Below, one piece after another: positions 8,538-18,927 of a DNA stretch of 36,479 nt. The stretch comes from an uncultured Clostridia bacterium (GTDB lineage: Bacteria; Bacillota; Clostridia; Christensenellales; UBA1242), in contig CANQRE010000003.1 of NCBI GenBank assembly GCA_947626175.1, positions 1 to 36,479 on the forward strand. Reading direction: 5' to 3'. The notes under the pieces were generated by a model that saw only the letters and a program-made list of their open reading frames with translations, searched no databases and was not told the DNA's origin. Each line of letters starts with the position of its first letter. Within the stretch, counting starts at the first letter, position 1. The position numbers and the translations under genes were made by a program.

Positions 8538-9008
8538 ATGCTTGACGCACTCGACAAAATGGGCCTACTTAAAAAAGAAAATGGCACAATAGATGAAAAA
8601 ACAAAAATCGTTTTATTACATATTTATAAATCTCGCTTGGAAGGCAAAAAAACTGATATAAAGGGGATTCTTAATCAGATAAATGCAAATGACATTTCGT
8701 CATATTCTCAGCTTTTGAGCAAGGATATTGACGGCCTTTTTTGTGACGGATTTGAAAGCGGAATCGAAAAAATGCACAACATGTTCAGGGAAAAACGCAT
8801 TCAAAGCGGCAGGGAACTTGGATATGGTGCCAGTCAAAAATTTGATGAAATTGAGCAAAGCATGGAAACGCTCAAACTTGTCACTGAAAGGTGCGGCGCA
8901 CTATGCGAAAGCGATGAGCAGACGGCGCTCAAGTTTTTGCCAAAGGCAACAAGATATATTGTTTCAAGTGAAATCCGTTATGGACAAGCAGACATTGAAA
9001 TAAATTGA
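8538..9008 (+). CDS. Hypothetical protein, 156 aa
   Basis: Start moved from track 8484 to ATG 8538: CTGGAGGAAAAAATG SD, and the promoter lies within the upstream extension. MLDALDKMGLLKKENGTIDEKTK... Confidence 0.75.
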   Translation: MLDALDKMGLLKKENGTIDEKTKIVLLHIYKSRLEGKKTDIKGILNQINANDISSYSQLLSKDIDGLFCDGFESGIEKMHNMFREKRIQSGRELGYGASQKFDEIEQSMETLKLVTERCGALCESDEQTALKFLPKATRYIVSSEIRYGQADIEIN

Positions 9009-9025
9009 AAAAAACAAAAAATCGC

Positions 9026-9054
9026 TTGACAAATGTGGTTTATATATATAAAAT
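9026..9054 (+). promoter_or_regulatory. Consensus sigma-70/A promoter for rplM-rpsI
   Basis: TTGACA (9026-9031), 17 nt, TAAAAT (9049-9054). Confidence 0.8.
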
Positions 9055-9060
9055 ATAAAA

Positions 9061-9130
9061 GTCGCAAAATGCCTAAGCGGTTTTTTCATTATATTAGCCC
9101 CATAACGAAAAAGGGTTTGGCATGGCGTAA
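9061..9130 (+). ncRNA. Structured 5' leader of rplM, candidate ribosomal protein L13 leader
   Basis: CGC(9063)..ATGCC(9069-9073) pair with GGCAT(9119-9123)..GCG(9125-9127); inner hairpin TTTTTC-A-TTAT / ATAA-C-GAAAAA. Immediately upstream of rplM. Confidence 0.65.
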
Positions 9131-9152
9131 AATAACGGAGGAAACATTTCAC

Positions 9153-9596
9153 ATGAAAACTTACATGGCAAAGTCATCAGATGTTGTGCGAAAATGGTAT
9201 CTTATTGATGCAACAAATCTTCCACTTGGAAGGCTTGCAACAGCTGTGACTGATATTTTGACAGGAAAGAAAAAAACAATATACACTCCGCATGTTGACA
9301 CAGGAGATTTTGTTGTTGTTATCAACAGTGACAAAATGGTGCTCACTGGCAAGAAGATTGAAAAGAAAAAACTTGTTTGGCACACTGGTTACATTGGCGG
9401 ACTTAAAGAAGTTGGATATGACAAATTGATGCAAGAAAATTCCCCAAAAGCTCTTGAAAAAGCTGTAAAGGGTATGCTTCCAAAAACATCACTTGGCAGA
9501 AAGCAATTCACAAGGCTTCACATTTATAAAGGAGCTGAGCATGAACAAGCAGCTCAAAAGCCTGAACAAATTGTTGTAAAAGGAGCAAGAGAATAA
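9153..9596 (+). CDS. rplM: 50S ribosomal protein L13
   Basis: [30 protein letters not shown]...; ACGGAGGAAAC SD before ATG 9153 (track start 9033 is upstream of the true start). Confidence 0.95.
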   Translation: MKTYMAKSSDVVRKWYLIDATNLPLGRLATAVTDILTGKKKTIYTPHVDTGDFVVVINSDKMVLTGKKIEKKKLVWHTGYIGGLKEVGYDKLMQENSPKALEKAVKGMLPKTSLGRKQFTRLHIYKGAEHEQAAQKPEQIVVKGARE

Positions 9597-10012
9597 TGGC
9601 TGAGGGAAAAGTAACAAAAAAACAAGCAGTTGAATTTATTGCCACAGGCAGACGAAAAAGCTCAATTGCAAGGGTTAGAATGCAACCAGGAAAAGGCAAA
9701 ATCACAGTGAATGGTCGTGAAATCGGTGAATATCTTCAACGCGACACACTTTTGCTTGTTGCTTTGCAACCACTTGAAAAAGTTGGCGCAAGAGAAAAAT
9801 ATGATGTCACAATCAAATGTGATGGCGGCGGAATTGCTGGCCAAGCCGGAGCAATTTGCCACGGACTTGCAAGAGCACTTGTAAAAGCAAATGAAACTTA
9901 CAAAGCGGAGCTTAAGGAAGCTGGTTTCTTGACAAGAGACCCAAGAATGAAAGAAAGAAAGAAATATGGTCTCAAAAAGGCTAGAAAAGCACCACAATTC
10001 AGCAAACGTTAA
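9596..10012 (+). CDS. rpsI: 30S ribosomal protein S9
   Basis: [26 protein letters not shown]... ending in [17 protein letters not shown] overlap with rplM. Confidence 0.96.
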   Translation: MAEGKVTKKQAVEFIATGRRKSSIARVRMQPGKGKITVNGREIGEYLQRDTLLLVALQPLEKVGAREKYDVTIKCDGGGIAGQAGAICHGLARALVKANETYKAELKEAGFLTRDPRMKERKKYGLKKARKAPQFSKR

Positions 10013-10015
10013 TAT

Positions 10016-10048
10016 ATAAAAATAGGCCATCTTTATGGTCTATTTTTA
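10016..10048 (+). terminator. Rho-independent terminator after rpsI
   Basis: AAAAATAGGCCAT-CTTT-ATGGTCTATTTTT hairpin with T-tract. Confidence 0.7.
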
Positions 10049-10064
10049 AATTTTGGAGGAAATC

Positions 10065-10958
10065 ATGGTTTATGATTGTGTGATCGTTGGAGCCGGACCG
10101 GCAGGGCTTACTGCGGCGATATATCAAAAAAGGGCAAACAAAAACGTTCTTCTTTTGGAAAGATCGCTTTTTGGCGGCCAAGTTGCAACTTTGGGAAATA
10201 TTGAAAACTATCCAGGCTATGCAAGCATTGATGGCCCTTCGCTTGCCGAAAATTTTTATGCCCAAGCAAAAAAATTGCAAGTTCCAATCAAATATGATGA
10301 CATGCAAACAATAAAGGATGGCAAAATCAAACAAGTTGTTTGCAAAAAGCAAACCTACGAGGCAAAAAGTGTGATTCTTGCGCTTGGCTCAGTTTCGCGT
10401 GAACTTGCAGTTGAAGGCGAAAAGCAATTTTTTGGCAAGGGAGTGAGTTATTGTGCAACTTGCGATGGAGCTTTTTTCAAAGGCAAAAAAGTTGCTGTTG
10501 TGGGATCGGGTGACAGTGCAGTTGCAAGTGCGTTATATCTAAAAAACATTTGCGGCGAAGTTGTTATCATTTCAAAATATCCTGAGCTTAAACTAAAGTC
10601 ATATCAGCCAAACATAATGGAAAGGCTGGAAGGAATAAAAATTTATTATGGAGCAATGATCAAAAAAATCATTGGCACTGACAAAGTTGAAGGTGTTGAG
10701 CTTTCATCCTTAAAAAGACCGCTCAAACTTGACGGCGTGTTCGTCACAATTGGCAGACGTCCTGACACAGACGGCCTTAAGGGTGTTTTGGAACTGGACG
10801 AAAAGGGATATATCATCACAGATGAGCAAATGCACACATCAATCAAAGGGGTGTATGCGTGCGGCGATGTTCGCTCAAAGGCAATAAAGCAAATTGTCAC
10901 TGCGGCGGCATCGGGAGCAGTTGCTTCCACCAAAGCAATGGAAGAAATGGAAGAGTGA
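10065..10958 (+). CDS. trxB: Thioredoxin reductase
   Basis: VIVGAGPAGLTAAIY FAD motif, redox CATCDG, VVGSGDSAVASALYL NAD(P) motif; TGGAGGAAATC SD before ATG 10065. Confidence 0.94.
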   Translation: MVYDCVIVGAGPAGLTAAIYQKRANKNVLLLERSLFGGQVATLGNIENYPGYASIDGPSLAENFYAQAKKLQVPIKYDDMQTIKDGKIKQVVCKKQTYEAKSVILALGSVSRELAVEGEKQFFGKGVSYCATCDGAFFKGKKVAVVGSGDSAVASALYLKNICGEVVIISKYPELKLKSYQPNIMERLEGIKIYYGAMIKKIIGTDKVEGVELSSLKRPLKLDGVFVTIGRRPDTDGLKGVLELDEKGYIITDEQMHTSIKGVYACGDVRSKAIKQIVTAAASGAVASTKAMEEMEE

Positions 10959-11055
10959 TTTACAAAATTGACAAAATATATTTTTTAATAACCAAAGAAG
11001 GATTTTAAAAAATTGTCGAGTATAATATATATTGAAAAAACAAATTAGAGGAAAG

Positions 11056-12816
11056 TTGTTGAACACAAGAGGATTGTCGCCCGAGTGGCTGGATGAACTA
11101 AAAAGAAAAAATGACATTGTGAGTGTTGTTTCAAAATATGTGTCGCTTGAGCAGCGAGGGAGCAAATTTTGGGGATGTTGTCCATTTCATCACGAAAAAA
11201 CTCCTTCTTTTTGTGTTGACCAATATGAAGGGCTATATCATTGCTTTGGCTGCAAGGAAGGCGGCGATGTTATAACTTTTGTTGAAAAAATGGAAAGCTG
11301 TGATTTTCAAGAAGCAATCACAAGGCTTGCCGAAAATGCAAAGATGCAAGTTCCGCATTTTTCAACAGATGAAAATGTCATGAAAATGAAAAAGGAAAAG
11401 GACATTGCCTTAAACATCTTGGCGGAAAGCGCAAAACATTATCATGAAAACTTGTATAAAAAGGAAGCCAGGCCTGCTCAGGAATACATAAAACAACGTG
11501 GCTTCACACGGCATGAGCTTGAAGATTTTATGATTGGCTATTCTTTGAGCTGGACTGAACTTATCAAATTTTTGCAAAGCAAAGGATACACAAAGGATCA
11601 GCTCATAATGTCGGGTGTTGCACAAAGCAAGGAAGGGCTTTATGATGCCATGGGCGAACGACTTGTTTTTCCAATATTCAACTCGTTTGGCGAATGTATT
11701 GGCTTTTCGGCGCGAGTGCTTGGCAAAACAGATTTTGCAAAATATAAAAACACACCTGAAACAATTGTCTTCAAAAAAAGTAAGGTGATTTTTGGAATTC
11801 ACCTTCTCAAAAAGCTAAAACAAGAAAAGGGCTTAAAAAACATTGTGCTTGTTGAAGGGCAAATAGATGTCATTTCGATGCACCGATGGGGTTTCAAAAA
11901 TGCCGTGGCGTTTTTAGGAACAGCGCTCACAAACGAACATGCAAGGGAGCTTAAAAAACTTGCAGATGAAGTTATATTGTGTTTTGACGGTGATGAAGCG
12001 GGAATAAAGGCAACTCTTAGATCAATCGACATACTCCGCAATGAAAATTTGTCCGTCAAAGTTGTAAGGCTTGAAAACGGAAAGGACCCTGATGAAACAT
12101 TAAAGGAAGAGGGCGGCAAGGAAAAAATGCAAAAGCTTTTGGACAATGCTTTGCCTGTTCTTGATTATTATATCGAATATGAAAAATCCAAAGTAGATTT
12201 AAAAAAGCCCGATGAAAAAGCAAAATTTGTGACCAACATTTTGGCAAGGCTGAAAGGCTTTTCGCAGCCTGAGCAGGAAGCATATTTGCCAAAAATTCGG
12301 GATGTATGCTCGGTGCCAATCGATGTTTTAAGACGTAATTTGGGCATAAACATCATGCCAACGTTTGAAAAAGAGGACAAGCCCGTTTTAACGAGCAGAA
12401 TAAATGGAAATAAACGAGCAGAAACATTTGTTCTTGCAAGCAAATTGCACAAAAAAGATTATGTAAATCAAAAAATAGATTTAAAAAAGCTGATAGATGG
12501 CAGGGACAAGGAAATTGAAACAATTTGCTCAGTTCCAAGGCTTTCAATGCTATATGACATTGTGGATGTTGAAGCTGATGAGTTTTGGAAAGATATTGTG
12601 CACTTCAATTTCAGCTCAGTCAAATCAAGCGAAGCGCAATATTATTCTGAATGCTTGTGGACACTGGCAGAAGAAAAACTGAAAAACAAAAAGGAAGGTT
12701 TGATGGAGCAATACAAACGCTCACAAAACTTGGAAGAAAGGCGAAATCTTTTGATCAGCGCTCAACTGATTGACAAAAAGATAAAAGAAAAAAATTTGGA
12801 GGACTTTTATGCTTGA
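11056..12816 (+). CDS. dnaG: DNA primase DnaG; TTG start (11056 or 11059; track 11032)
   Basis: CHC2 zinc finger [48 protein letters not shown]...CFDGDEAG. Confidence 0.94.
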   Translation: MLNTRGLSPEWLDELKRKNDIVSVVSKYVSLEQRGSKFWGCCPFHHEKTPSFCVDQYEGLYHCFGCKEGGDVITFVEKMESCDFQEAITRLAENAKMQVPHFSTDENVMKMKKEKDIALNILAESAKHYHENLYKKEARPAQEYIKQRGFTRHELEDFMIGYSLSWTELIKFLQSKGYTKDQLIMSGVAQSKEGLYDAMGERLVFPIFNSFGECIGFSARVLGKTDFAKYKNTPETIVFKKSKVIFGIHLLKKLKQEKGLKNIVLVEGQIDVISMHRWGFKNAVAFLGTALTNEHARELKKLADEVILCFDGDEAGIKATLRSIDILRNENLSVKVVRLENGKDPDETLKEEGGKEKMQKLLDNALPVLDYYIEYEKSKVDLKKPDEKAKFVTNILARLKGFSQPEQEAYLPKIRDVCSVPIDVLRRNLGINIMPTFEKEDKPVLTSRINGNKRAETFVLASKLHKKDYVNQKIDLKKLIDGRDKEIETICSVPRLSMLYDIVDVEADEFWKDIVHFNFSSVKSSEAQYYSECLWTLAEEKLKNKKEGLMEQYKRSQNLEERRNLLISAQLIDKKIKEKNLEDFYA

Positions 12817-13873
12817 CAAAAAAGCGGAAGCGGAATTTAAAAGAATTACTGATTTGGCACAAAAAAAGGGATCGGTGAATGAAGATGACATATATTACAG
12901 AATTTTGAAATATGATGTGTCGCCGGAAGACATTCATGAGTTCATTCAAAAGCTTGAGCAGCTTGGCATAAGAGTTATCCGTTCAAATGATGACGATGAT
13001 TTGGCAAAAGATGACTTTTCTGACATAATGCCAGAATATGGCGTTGATGATCCTGTGAAAATATATTTAAAGGACATTGGCAAAGTTCCACTTTTGACAA
13101 GCGAACAAGAAAAAGAACTTGCGCAAAAAATTATGCAAGGGGATGAATATGCAAAAGCAAAGTTTTGCGAAGCCAATCTTCGTTTGGTTGTCAGCGTTGC
13201 AAAAAAATGGGCATCGCGAGCATCGTCACTTTCGTTTTTGGATTTGATTCAGGAAGGCAATCTTGGGCTTTTGAAAGCGGTGGAAAGGTTTGATTATTCC
13301 AAAGGCTTCAAATTTTCAACATATGCCACATGGTGGATTCGCCAAAGCATAACAAGAGCAATTGCGGATCAATCAAGAACAATTCGAATTCCTGTTCACA
13401 TGGTTGAAACAATCAACAAAGCGCAAAGGGTGGTTCGTCAACTCACTCAAAAACTTTGCCGCGAACCGACCACTGAAGAAATTGCCGCTGAAATGGGAAT
13501 TCCTGAAAGCAAAGTGATTGAAATTCAAAAAATAGGGCTTGATCCTGTTTCGCTTGAAACGCCAATTGGCGAGGAAGAGGACAGCAAGCTGACGGACATA
13601 ATTGTGGACGAAACAGTCAAATCTCCAATTGAAGTTGCAACGCAATCTCTTCTTCGTGAGCAGCTTTTGGCTGTGATTGACACTCTCACTCCAAGAGAGC
13701 AGGAAGTCATAAGGCAAAGATATGGCCTAAAGGACGGCAGAGCAAAAACTTTGGAAGAAGTGGGAAAGGAGTTCAAAGTCACTCGTGAGCGTATCCGTCA
13801 AATTGAGGCAAAGGCTTTAAGAAAACTCAAAAACCCAAACCGCAGCAAAAAGCTTGCTGATTTTATGGACTAA
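12809..13873 (+). CDS. rpoD: RNA polymerase primary sigma factor (SigA/RpoD)
   Basis: Region 2 [14 protein letters not shown]...[43 protein letters not shown]; region 4 [15 protein letters not shown]...[31 protein letters not shown] overlapping dnaG end. Confidence 0.95.
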   Translation: MLDKKAEAEFKRITDLAQKKGSVNEDDIYYRILKYDVSPEDIHEFIQKLEQLGIRVIRSNDDDDLAKDDFSDIMPEYGVDDPVKIYLKDIGKVPLLTSEQEKELAQKIMQGDEYAKAKFCEANLRLVVSVAKKWASRASSLSFLDLIQEGNLGLLKAVERFDYSKGFKFSTYATWWIRQSITRAIADQSRTIRIPVHMVETINKAQRVVRQLTQKLCREPTTEEIAAEMGIPESKVIEIQKIGLDPVSLETPIGEEEDSKLTDIIVDETVKSPIEVATQSLLREQLLAVIDTLTPREQEVIRQRYGLKDGRAKTLEEVGKEFKVTRERIRQIEAKALRKLKNPNRSKKLADFMD

Positions 13874-13886
13874 AAGGAGAAGTAAC

Positions 13887-14585
13887 ATGGATTTAAAAAA
13901 CATATTGGCATATCAAAGCGTTGACGCCAAATTGTTTGACCTTGAAAATGAACTAAGCCAAGATCAAAACAAACAAAAATGCAATATGCTCAATCAAACA
14001 GCAAAGTCGTCACAGCAAAAATCCAGCCAACTTGAAGAACAGGCAGGTCAAGTTTTGCGCGAGATGGACGAGCTTAAAAAAACAATGGATGTAACAATCA
14101 AAAAAGGTGAGCAGCTTGTTTCAACTCAAATTGAAACTCTTTCAGTTGACCAGCTAAATGAAAAACTTGCCTTAAAGGACAAAGTAAATCAAAATCTAAC
14201 TCTTCTTGACAAAAGGCTAACAAAGCTTGCGGAAAACATAAACGCCATACTTGCCGAGTTCAACAGAACAATAAAGGTGTATAATTCCGCCAAGCAGGAT
14301 TATCAAAAGTTTCGTGCTGCGTATGACAAACATTTGGCAGAAGTTCAGCCAAAAATTGATGATGTGAAAAAAGAACTTGAAAAATTGCAAAAAACTGTTG
14401 AGCCAAAAATAATGCAAACATATCTTGCAAAAAGGGCGGACAAAATTTTCCCAGTGCTTGTCAAACTTGATGGAAACACTTGTGGAAGATGCCGAATGGA
14501 ACTTTCCGCATCAGCCATCAACAAGCTTAAGGAAGACAAAATTTTGCAATGTGAACATTGCCACAGAATTATATATTTTGATTAA
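13887..14585 (+). CDS. Coiled-coil zinc-ribbon protein (C4-type zinc ribbon family)
   Basis: ATG 13887 with AAAGGAGAAGTAAC SD; long helical region then CGRCRMELSASAINKLKEDKILQCEHCHRIIYFD. Confidence 0.85.
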   Translation: MDLKNILAYQSVDAKLFDLENELSQDQNKQKCNMLNQTAKSSQQKSSQLEEQAGQVLREMDELKKTMDVTIKKGEQLVSTQIETLSVDQLNEKLALKDKVNQNLTLLDKRLTKLAENINAILAEFNRTIKVYNSAKQDYQKFRAAYDKHLAEVQPKIDDVKKELEKLQKTVEPKIMQTYLAKRADKIFPVLVKLDGNTCGRCRMELSASAINKLKEDKILQCEHCHRIIYFD

Positions 14586-14622
14586 AAAAAACTGCAAATT
14601 TCAAAAATTTGCAGTTTTTTTG
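14584..14622 (+). terminator. Rho-independent terminator after the zinc-ribbon gene
   Basis: ACTGCAAATTT-CAA-AAATTTGCAGT followed by TTTTTTT. Confidence 0.85.
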
Positions 14623-14649
14623 CACTTTTTTAACAAAAAACAGGCGTTT

Positions 14650-15792
14650 TTATGTTAATTTTTGCCTTTTAACAAGTGTTCTTAAAGCCAGCACAAGTTT
14701 TTGAACATCTGAAAAAGATGAAAAATATGAAAGCGAAACTCTGACAGCCCCCTGATCCAAAAGCCCAAGTGCTTCGTGTTTTTTTGCTGCGCAGTGATAG
14801 CCGCCGCGCACACAAATTCCCCATTTTTCATCAAGGAAAGTGGCAACTTCGGTTGAGTGAAGTGAAGGAACGTTAAATGCAAAAACGCCTTTTGCATTTT
14901 CTGTTGTTGTGTAAATGTTGATTGGAAGTGATGAAAGTTCATAGTGCAAAAATGTTGTCAAATCATCGAGATGCTCCCTGATTGCATCAAAGTTTTCATT
15001 CACAAAATCAATCCCGCCGCCTAACGCCAAAATTGCAGGGGTGGGAAGAGTTCCAACTTCAAATCTCTCAGGCGCGCCCAATGGCTGAACAAGTTCAAGC
15101 GAGTTTGTGCCAGTTCCGCCAAACATTGTTGGCTCAATGATATCGGGATTTTTTGCAAGCAAAACTCCAAGGCCTTGCAAAGCATAAAAGCCTTTGTGGG
15201 GAGCAAGGGTCAAAAAGTCAATGCCAAAATTTTTCATATCAATTTTTTCATGTCCGGCACTTTGTGCTCCGTCAACCAAAAACAGAATATCTTTTTCTTT
15301 GCACATTTTTCCAACACCTTCAATGTCGCAGGTGTCGCCGTTGACATTTGAAATGTGGTTGCAAATCACAAGATATGTGTTTGGCCGCAAGCATTTTTCA
15401 ATGTCTTGCCTTGTCAGTATTCCAGGGCTTGATTGTTTTGCAACTGTGTAGTCAATCACTCCATTTGTTTTCAAATGTTCCAGCACTCTCAAAACAGAGT
15501 TGTGATCGTTTTCAGTGCAAACAACGTGCCCGCCTTTTTTTACTGTGCCCAAAATTGCTTCGTTGAGCGCGGCAGAACAACTTGCGGTGAAAAGAACGTT
15601 GTTTTCATTTCCAAGGTTAAACATGTCGCTCAGTTTTTTTCTCACCGAGCAAACTTCCACCGCTGCGGCAATGCTTTGTTTGTGACCACTTCTTCCAGGG
15701 TTGGCGGCAAATTTGGTCATTGCCAAATTCACTGCACGCAAAACTTGTTTTGGTTTTACAAAGGTTGATGAGCTGTTGTCAAGGTAAATCAT
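14650..15792 (-). CDS. Aminotransferase class V / cysteine desulfurase family protein
   Basis: MIYLDNSSSTFVKPKQV..., LVDGAQSAGHEKIDM, DFLTLAPHKGFYALQGLGVLL (PLP Lys), CVRGGYHCA; SD ATAGGAGATTTTGTTCGAATATG supports start 15792 rather than 15831. Confidence 0.92.
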   Translation of the reverse strand: MIYLDNSSSTFVKPKQVLRAVNLAMTKFAANPGRSGHKQSIAAAVEVCSVRKKLSDMFNLGNENNVLFTASCSAALNEAILGTVKKGGHVVCTENDHNSVLRVLEHLKTNGVIDYTVAKQSSPGILTRQDIEKCLRPNTYLVICNHISNVNGDTCDIEGVGKMCKEKDILFLVDGAQSAGHEKIDMKNFGIDFLTLAPHKGFYALQGLGVLLAKNPDIIEPTMFGGTGTNSLELVQPLGAPERFEVGTLPTPAILALGGGIDFVNENFDAIREHLDDLTTFLHYELSSLPINIYTTTENAKGVFAFNVPSLHSTEVATFLDEKWGICVRGGYHCAAKKHEALGLLDQGAVRVSLSYFSSFSDVQKLVLALRTLVKRQKLT

Positions 15793-15861
15793 ATTCGAAC
15801 AAAATCTCCTATAAAAAAATATATTGACCATGGAGAGAATTGGTGAATATGGAGAAAAATT

Positions 15862-16083
15862 ATGAGCTATGTGTATGCGGTTTTCACATCAAGAAACGAA
15901 ACTCTTTCCTTTGCTTCTCAACTTAAAAGTGCCATGATTCCATGTGCAATTTCATCAACTCCAAAGTCAGCTGGAAGGGCGTGCGGCATATCAGTTCGCT
16001 TTGCAAAGGATTATTTGATGATTGTGAAAAGCAAGTTTTCATTTGCTTATTACAAAACCTTTAAGGGCTTTTATGAAGCATGA
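15862..16083 (+). CDS. DUF3343 domain protein (putative Se/S carrier-like)
   Basis: MSYVYAVFTSRNETLSFASQLKSAMIPCAISSTPKSAGRACGISVRFAKDYL...; divergent neighbour of the cysteine desulfurase-like gene. Confidence 0.75.
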   Translation: MSYVYAVFTSRNETLSFASQLKSAMIPCAISSTPKSAGRACGISVRFAKDYLMIVKSKFSFAYYKTFKGFYEA

Positions 16084-16195
16084 CGATTTTCAATAATATG
16101 TCAAAAAAATGTGCAAAAAGTGGCAAAAAAACGTTAAAAAAGTCAAAAAATCAGCAATTAGGCGTAAAAATCAAATAATTTCATAACATAGCAAT

Positions 16196-16747
16196 ATGAA
16201 AAAACATTCTTTGAGTGTGATGGCTGTTTGCCATCTTTTGGTGGCGGCAACAGTTGTTGTTTGTTTGATTGGAGTTTGCTTGTTATATGGCATAATTTAT
16301 CCAACAGCGCACAAAAAGGAAATAACATTTTATGCCAATCGTTTTTTTGTTGAGCCGCCACTTGTTTTTGCAATAATAAATGTGGAAAGTTCGTTTGATG
16401 AAAAAGCGGTGTCAAAAAAAGGGGCGATTGGGCTTATGCAGCTGCTGCCCCAAACAGCCGCTTTGATGGCGGAAAAACTAAATGAAAATTTTTCACAGGA
16501 CAAACTTTTTGAAAGTGACACAAACATAAAATATGGTTGCATGTATCTTTCAATGCTGTTATCTTCGTTTGAAACAGATGAAGCCATTTGTGCATATAAT
16601 GCCGGTCCAACAAAAGTGAGAACGTGGCTGCAAAACAAAGATTATTCGTCTGACGGAAAGCATTTGTCAAAAATTCCGTATTTGGAAACAAAAGAATATC
16701 TTAAAAAAGTCAAAAAAAATTTAAGGTTTTATCAAAACAAATTGTAA
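16196..16747 (+). CDS. Membrane-anchored lytic transglycosylase (SLT domain)
   Basis: N-terminal TM helix; SLT motifs VESSFDEKAVSKKGAIGLMQLLPQTA and AICAYNAGPTKVRTWL. Confidence 0.92.
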   Translation: MKKHSLSVMAVCHLLVAATVVVCLIGVCLLYGIIYPTAHKKEITFYANRFFVEPPLVFAIINVESSFDEKAVSKKGAIGLMQLLPQTAALMAEKLNENFSQDKLFESDTNIKYGCMYLSMLLSSFETDEAICAYNAGPTKVRTWLQNKDYSSDGKHLSKIPYLETKEYLKKVKKNLRFYQNKL

Positions 16748-16753
16748 TTAAAG

Positions 16754-16782
16754 TTGACAAATTGCTTTGTTTTTGCTAGTCT
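16754..16782 (+). promoter_or_regulatory. Sigma-70/A promoter for lysS
   Basis: TTGACA (16754-16759), 17 nt, TAGTCT (16777-16782). Confidence 0.65.
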
Positions 16783-16810
16783 TTTTGCAAGGAAAACAAG
16801 GAGACAGAAA

Positions 16811-18274
16811 ATGGCAGAAACAAACAATCTTTCAAATGAAATCGATGTGAGAAGGAACAAAATTCTTTCGCTCAAACAATCGGGCGAAGTTGTTTACAAA
16901 GCAAAGTTTGACCGCACCGCAACAATAGCTCAGGCAAGAGAAATGCTTGGGAAAAAAGTTGCAATTGCCGGCAGAATGATTTTTCGCAGGGTAATGGGCA
17001 AATTTGGCTTTATGCAAATTCGCGACATCTATTCGGCAATTCAAGTTTCGGTGGGCAGAAATGAGCTTGACGAGCAAGCGTATGACTTTTATAAAAAAAT
17101 GATTGACATTGGCGACTTTGTTGGCGTGGAAGGCGAGGTTTACACAACACAAACTGGCGAAATAACTGTAAGGGCTGAAAAGGTCACTCTTTTGTCAAAG
17201 GCACTTCGTCCTCTTCCAGAAAAGTTCCATGGCCTTAGCGATATTGAAACAAAATATCGTCAACGCTATCTTGACCTTATTTCAAATGAAGATGCCAGAA
17301 AGGTGTTTTTGACCAGAAGCAAAATCGAATCTTTTATTCGCCGCTATCTTGAAGACGAAGGCTTTATTGAAGTTGAAACTCCGGTCCTTCAAACAAGTGT
17401 TTCTGGGGCAAGTGCAAAGCCATTTTTCACTCATCACAATGCCCTTGACATTGATTGCAATTTGCGTATTGCAACTGAAACGTGGCTCAAACAGTGCATA
17501 GCTGGTGGAATTGACAGAGTTTTTGAAATGGGCAAGGATTTTCGAAATGAAGGCATGGATCCATCGCATCTTCAAGAGTTCACGCAAGTTGAGTGGTATG
17601 CTTCATATTGGGATTTTGAGGACAACATAAAGTTTTACAAAGACCTTGTTGTCAAAATGCTCAAAAGTTGCCTTGGCACAACAAAAGTAACATATCAAGG
17701 CCGCGAAATCGAATTTGACAAAGAGTGGCCACGAATTGATTATGTGGATTCAATGCGCAAAATTTTGGGCTTTGACTTTTTGAGCGAAACAAACATTGAT
17801 GCTTTCAAGAAAAAAGTTGTTGAAAAAGGGCTGTTTGGCTATAACGAACTTGAAGAGTGCAAAACAATCCGCACACTTATTGATTACATTTACAAGCGCA
17901 AAATCAGAGCGGACATTGTTGAGCCAACAATTATATATAACTATCCTGCAGTGCTTATGCCGCTTGCAAGACGAAATGATGGCGACTCAAGAATTATTGA
18001 TGCCTTCCAAATTGTTGCTGGGGGAGCGGAGCTTGCAAAAGCATATTCCGAACTTGTTGACCCAATCACACAGCGTCAAACTTTGGAAGAGCAGCTTGAA
18101 GAAAAGGCAAGCGGAGATGACGAAACAATGGACGTTGATGAAGATTTCCTTCTTGCAATGGAACATGGAATGCCGCCAATCAGCGGTCTTGGATTTGGAA
18201 TTGACAGGTTTGTTCAGTTTATCTTTGACCTTCCAAACATTCGTGATGCGGTTTTGTTCCCACTTATGAGGTAA
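16811..18274 (+). CDS. lysS: Lysyl-tRNA synthetase (class II)
   Basis: Class II motifs FRNEGMDPSHLQEFTQVEWY and GLGFGIDRFVQ; SD AAGGAGACAGAAAATG (track start 16754 lies in the promoter). Confidence 0.96.
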   Translation: MAETNNLSNEIDVRRNKILSLKQSGEVVYKAKFDRTATIAQAREMLGKKVAIAGRMIFRRVMGKFGFMQIRDIYSAIQVSVGRNELDEQAYDFYKKMIDIGDFVGVEGEVYTTQTGEITVRAEKVTLLSKALRPLPEKFHGLSDIETKYRQRYLDLISNEDARKVFLTRSKIESFIRRYLEDEGFIEVETPVLQTSVSGASAKPFFTHHNALDIDCNLRIATETWLKQCIAGGIDRVFEMGKDFRNEGMDPSHLQEFTQVEWYASYWDFEDNIKFYKDLVVKMLKSCLGTTKVTYQGREIEFDKEWPRIDYVDSMRKILGFDFLSETNIDAFKKKVVEKGLFGYNELEECKTIRTLIDYIYKRKIRADIVEPTIIYNYPAVLMPLARRNDGDSRIIDAFQIVAGGAELAKAYSELVDPITQRQTLEEQLEEKASGDDETMDVDEDFLLAMEHGMPPISGLGFGIDRFVQFIFDLPNIRDAVLFPLMR

Positions 18275-18275
18275 T

Positions 18276-18911
18276 ATGACAAGGTCACAAATAGTAAAAA
18301 ATTTTAATGAGCTTTATCCTGATGCAAAGTGCGAACTAAATTATTCGTCGCCATATCAGCTTTTGGTGGCGGTGATTTTGTCGGCGCAATGCACGGACAA
18401 AAGGGTTAATATCGTCACAAGTGAGCTGTTCAAGGAGTATGACACTCCGCAAAAAATGATAACTCTTTCAAACAGTGATTTGGAGCAAAAAATTCATTCA
18501 TGCGGATTTTATCACAACAAAGCACAAAACATTTTGTCAATGTCAAAGGAGCTTGTAAACAAGTTTGATGGACAAGTTCCCGATGATTTTGAAGTGCTTT
18601 GCACTCTTGCAGGCGTTGGCAGAAAAACTGCAAATGTGATGCTTTCCGAAGCGTTCAAAAAGCCGGGATTTGCTGTTGACACTCACGTTTTAAGGGTTTC
18701 AAACAGGCTTGGTCTTGCGCACAGCCTTGATCCAAACAAAGTTGAACTTGAACTTAAAAAGTTTTTCAAAAAAAAGGATTGGTCAAGGCTTCATTTTCAA
18801 ATGGTGCTTTTTGGCAGATACAAATGCAAGGCAAAAAATCCATCTTGCTCGGGCTGTCCATTCCAGAGCATATGTTCATATTATAAAACTTTGGCAAAAG
18901 TGAAATCATAA
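18276..18911 (+). CDS. nth: Endonuclease III
   Basis: HhH LAGVGRKTANVMLSEAF, catalytic VDTHVLRVSNRLG, Fe-S CKAKNPSCSGCPFQSIC. Confidence 0.95.
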   Translation: MTRSQIVKNFNELYPDAKCELNYSSPYQLLVAVILSAQCTDKRVNIVTSELFKEYDTPQKMITLSNSDLEQKIHSCGFYHNKAQNILSMSKELVNKFDGQVPDDFEVLCTLAGVGRKTANVMLSEAFKKPGFAVDTHVLRVSNRLGLAHSLDPNKVELELKKFFKKKDWSRLHFQMVLFGRYKCKAKNPSCSGCPFQSICSYYKTLAKVKS

Positions 18912-18927
18912 TTCAAATGGAGAAAAT

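Noticed and set aside
9033-9152. N-terminal extension of L13 in the ORF track (MWFIYIKYKSRKMPKRFFHYISPIT...)
   Set aside because: Falls in the promoter and structured leader; the SD-supported start is ATG 9153.
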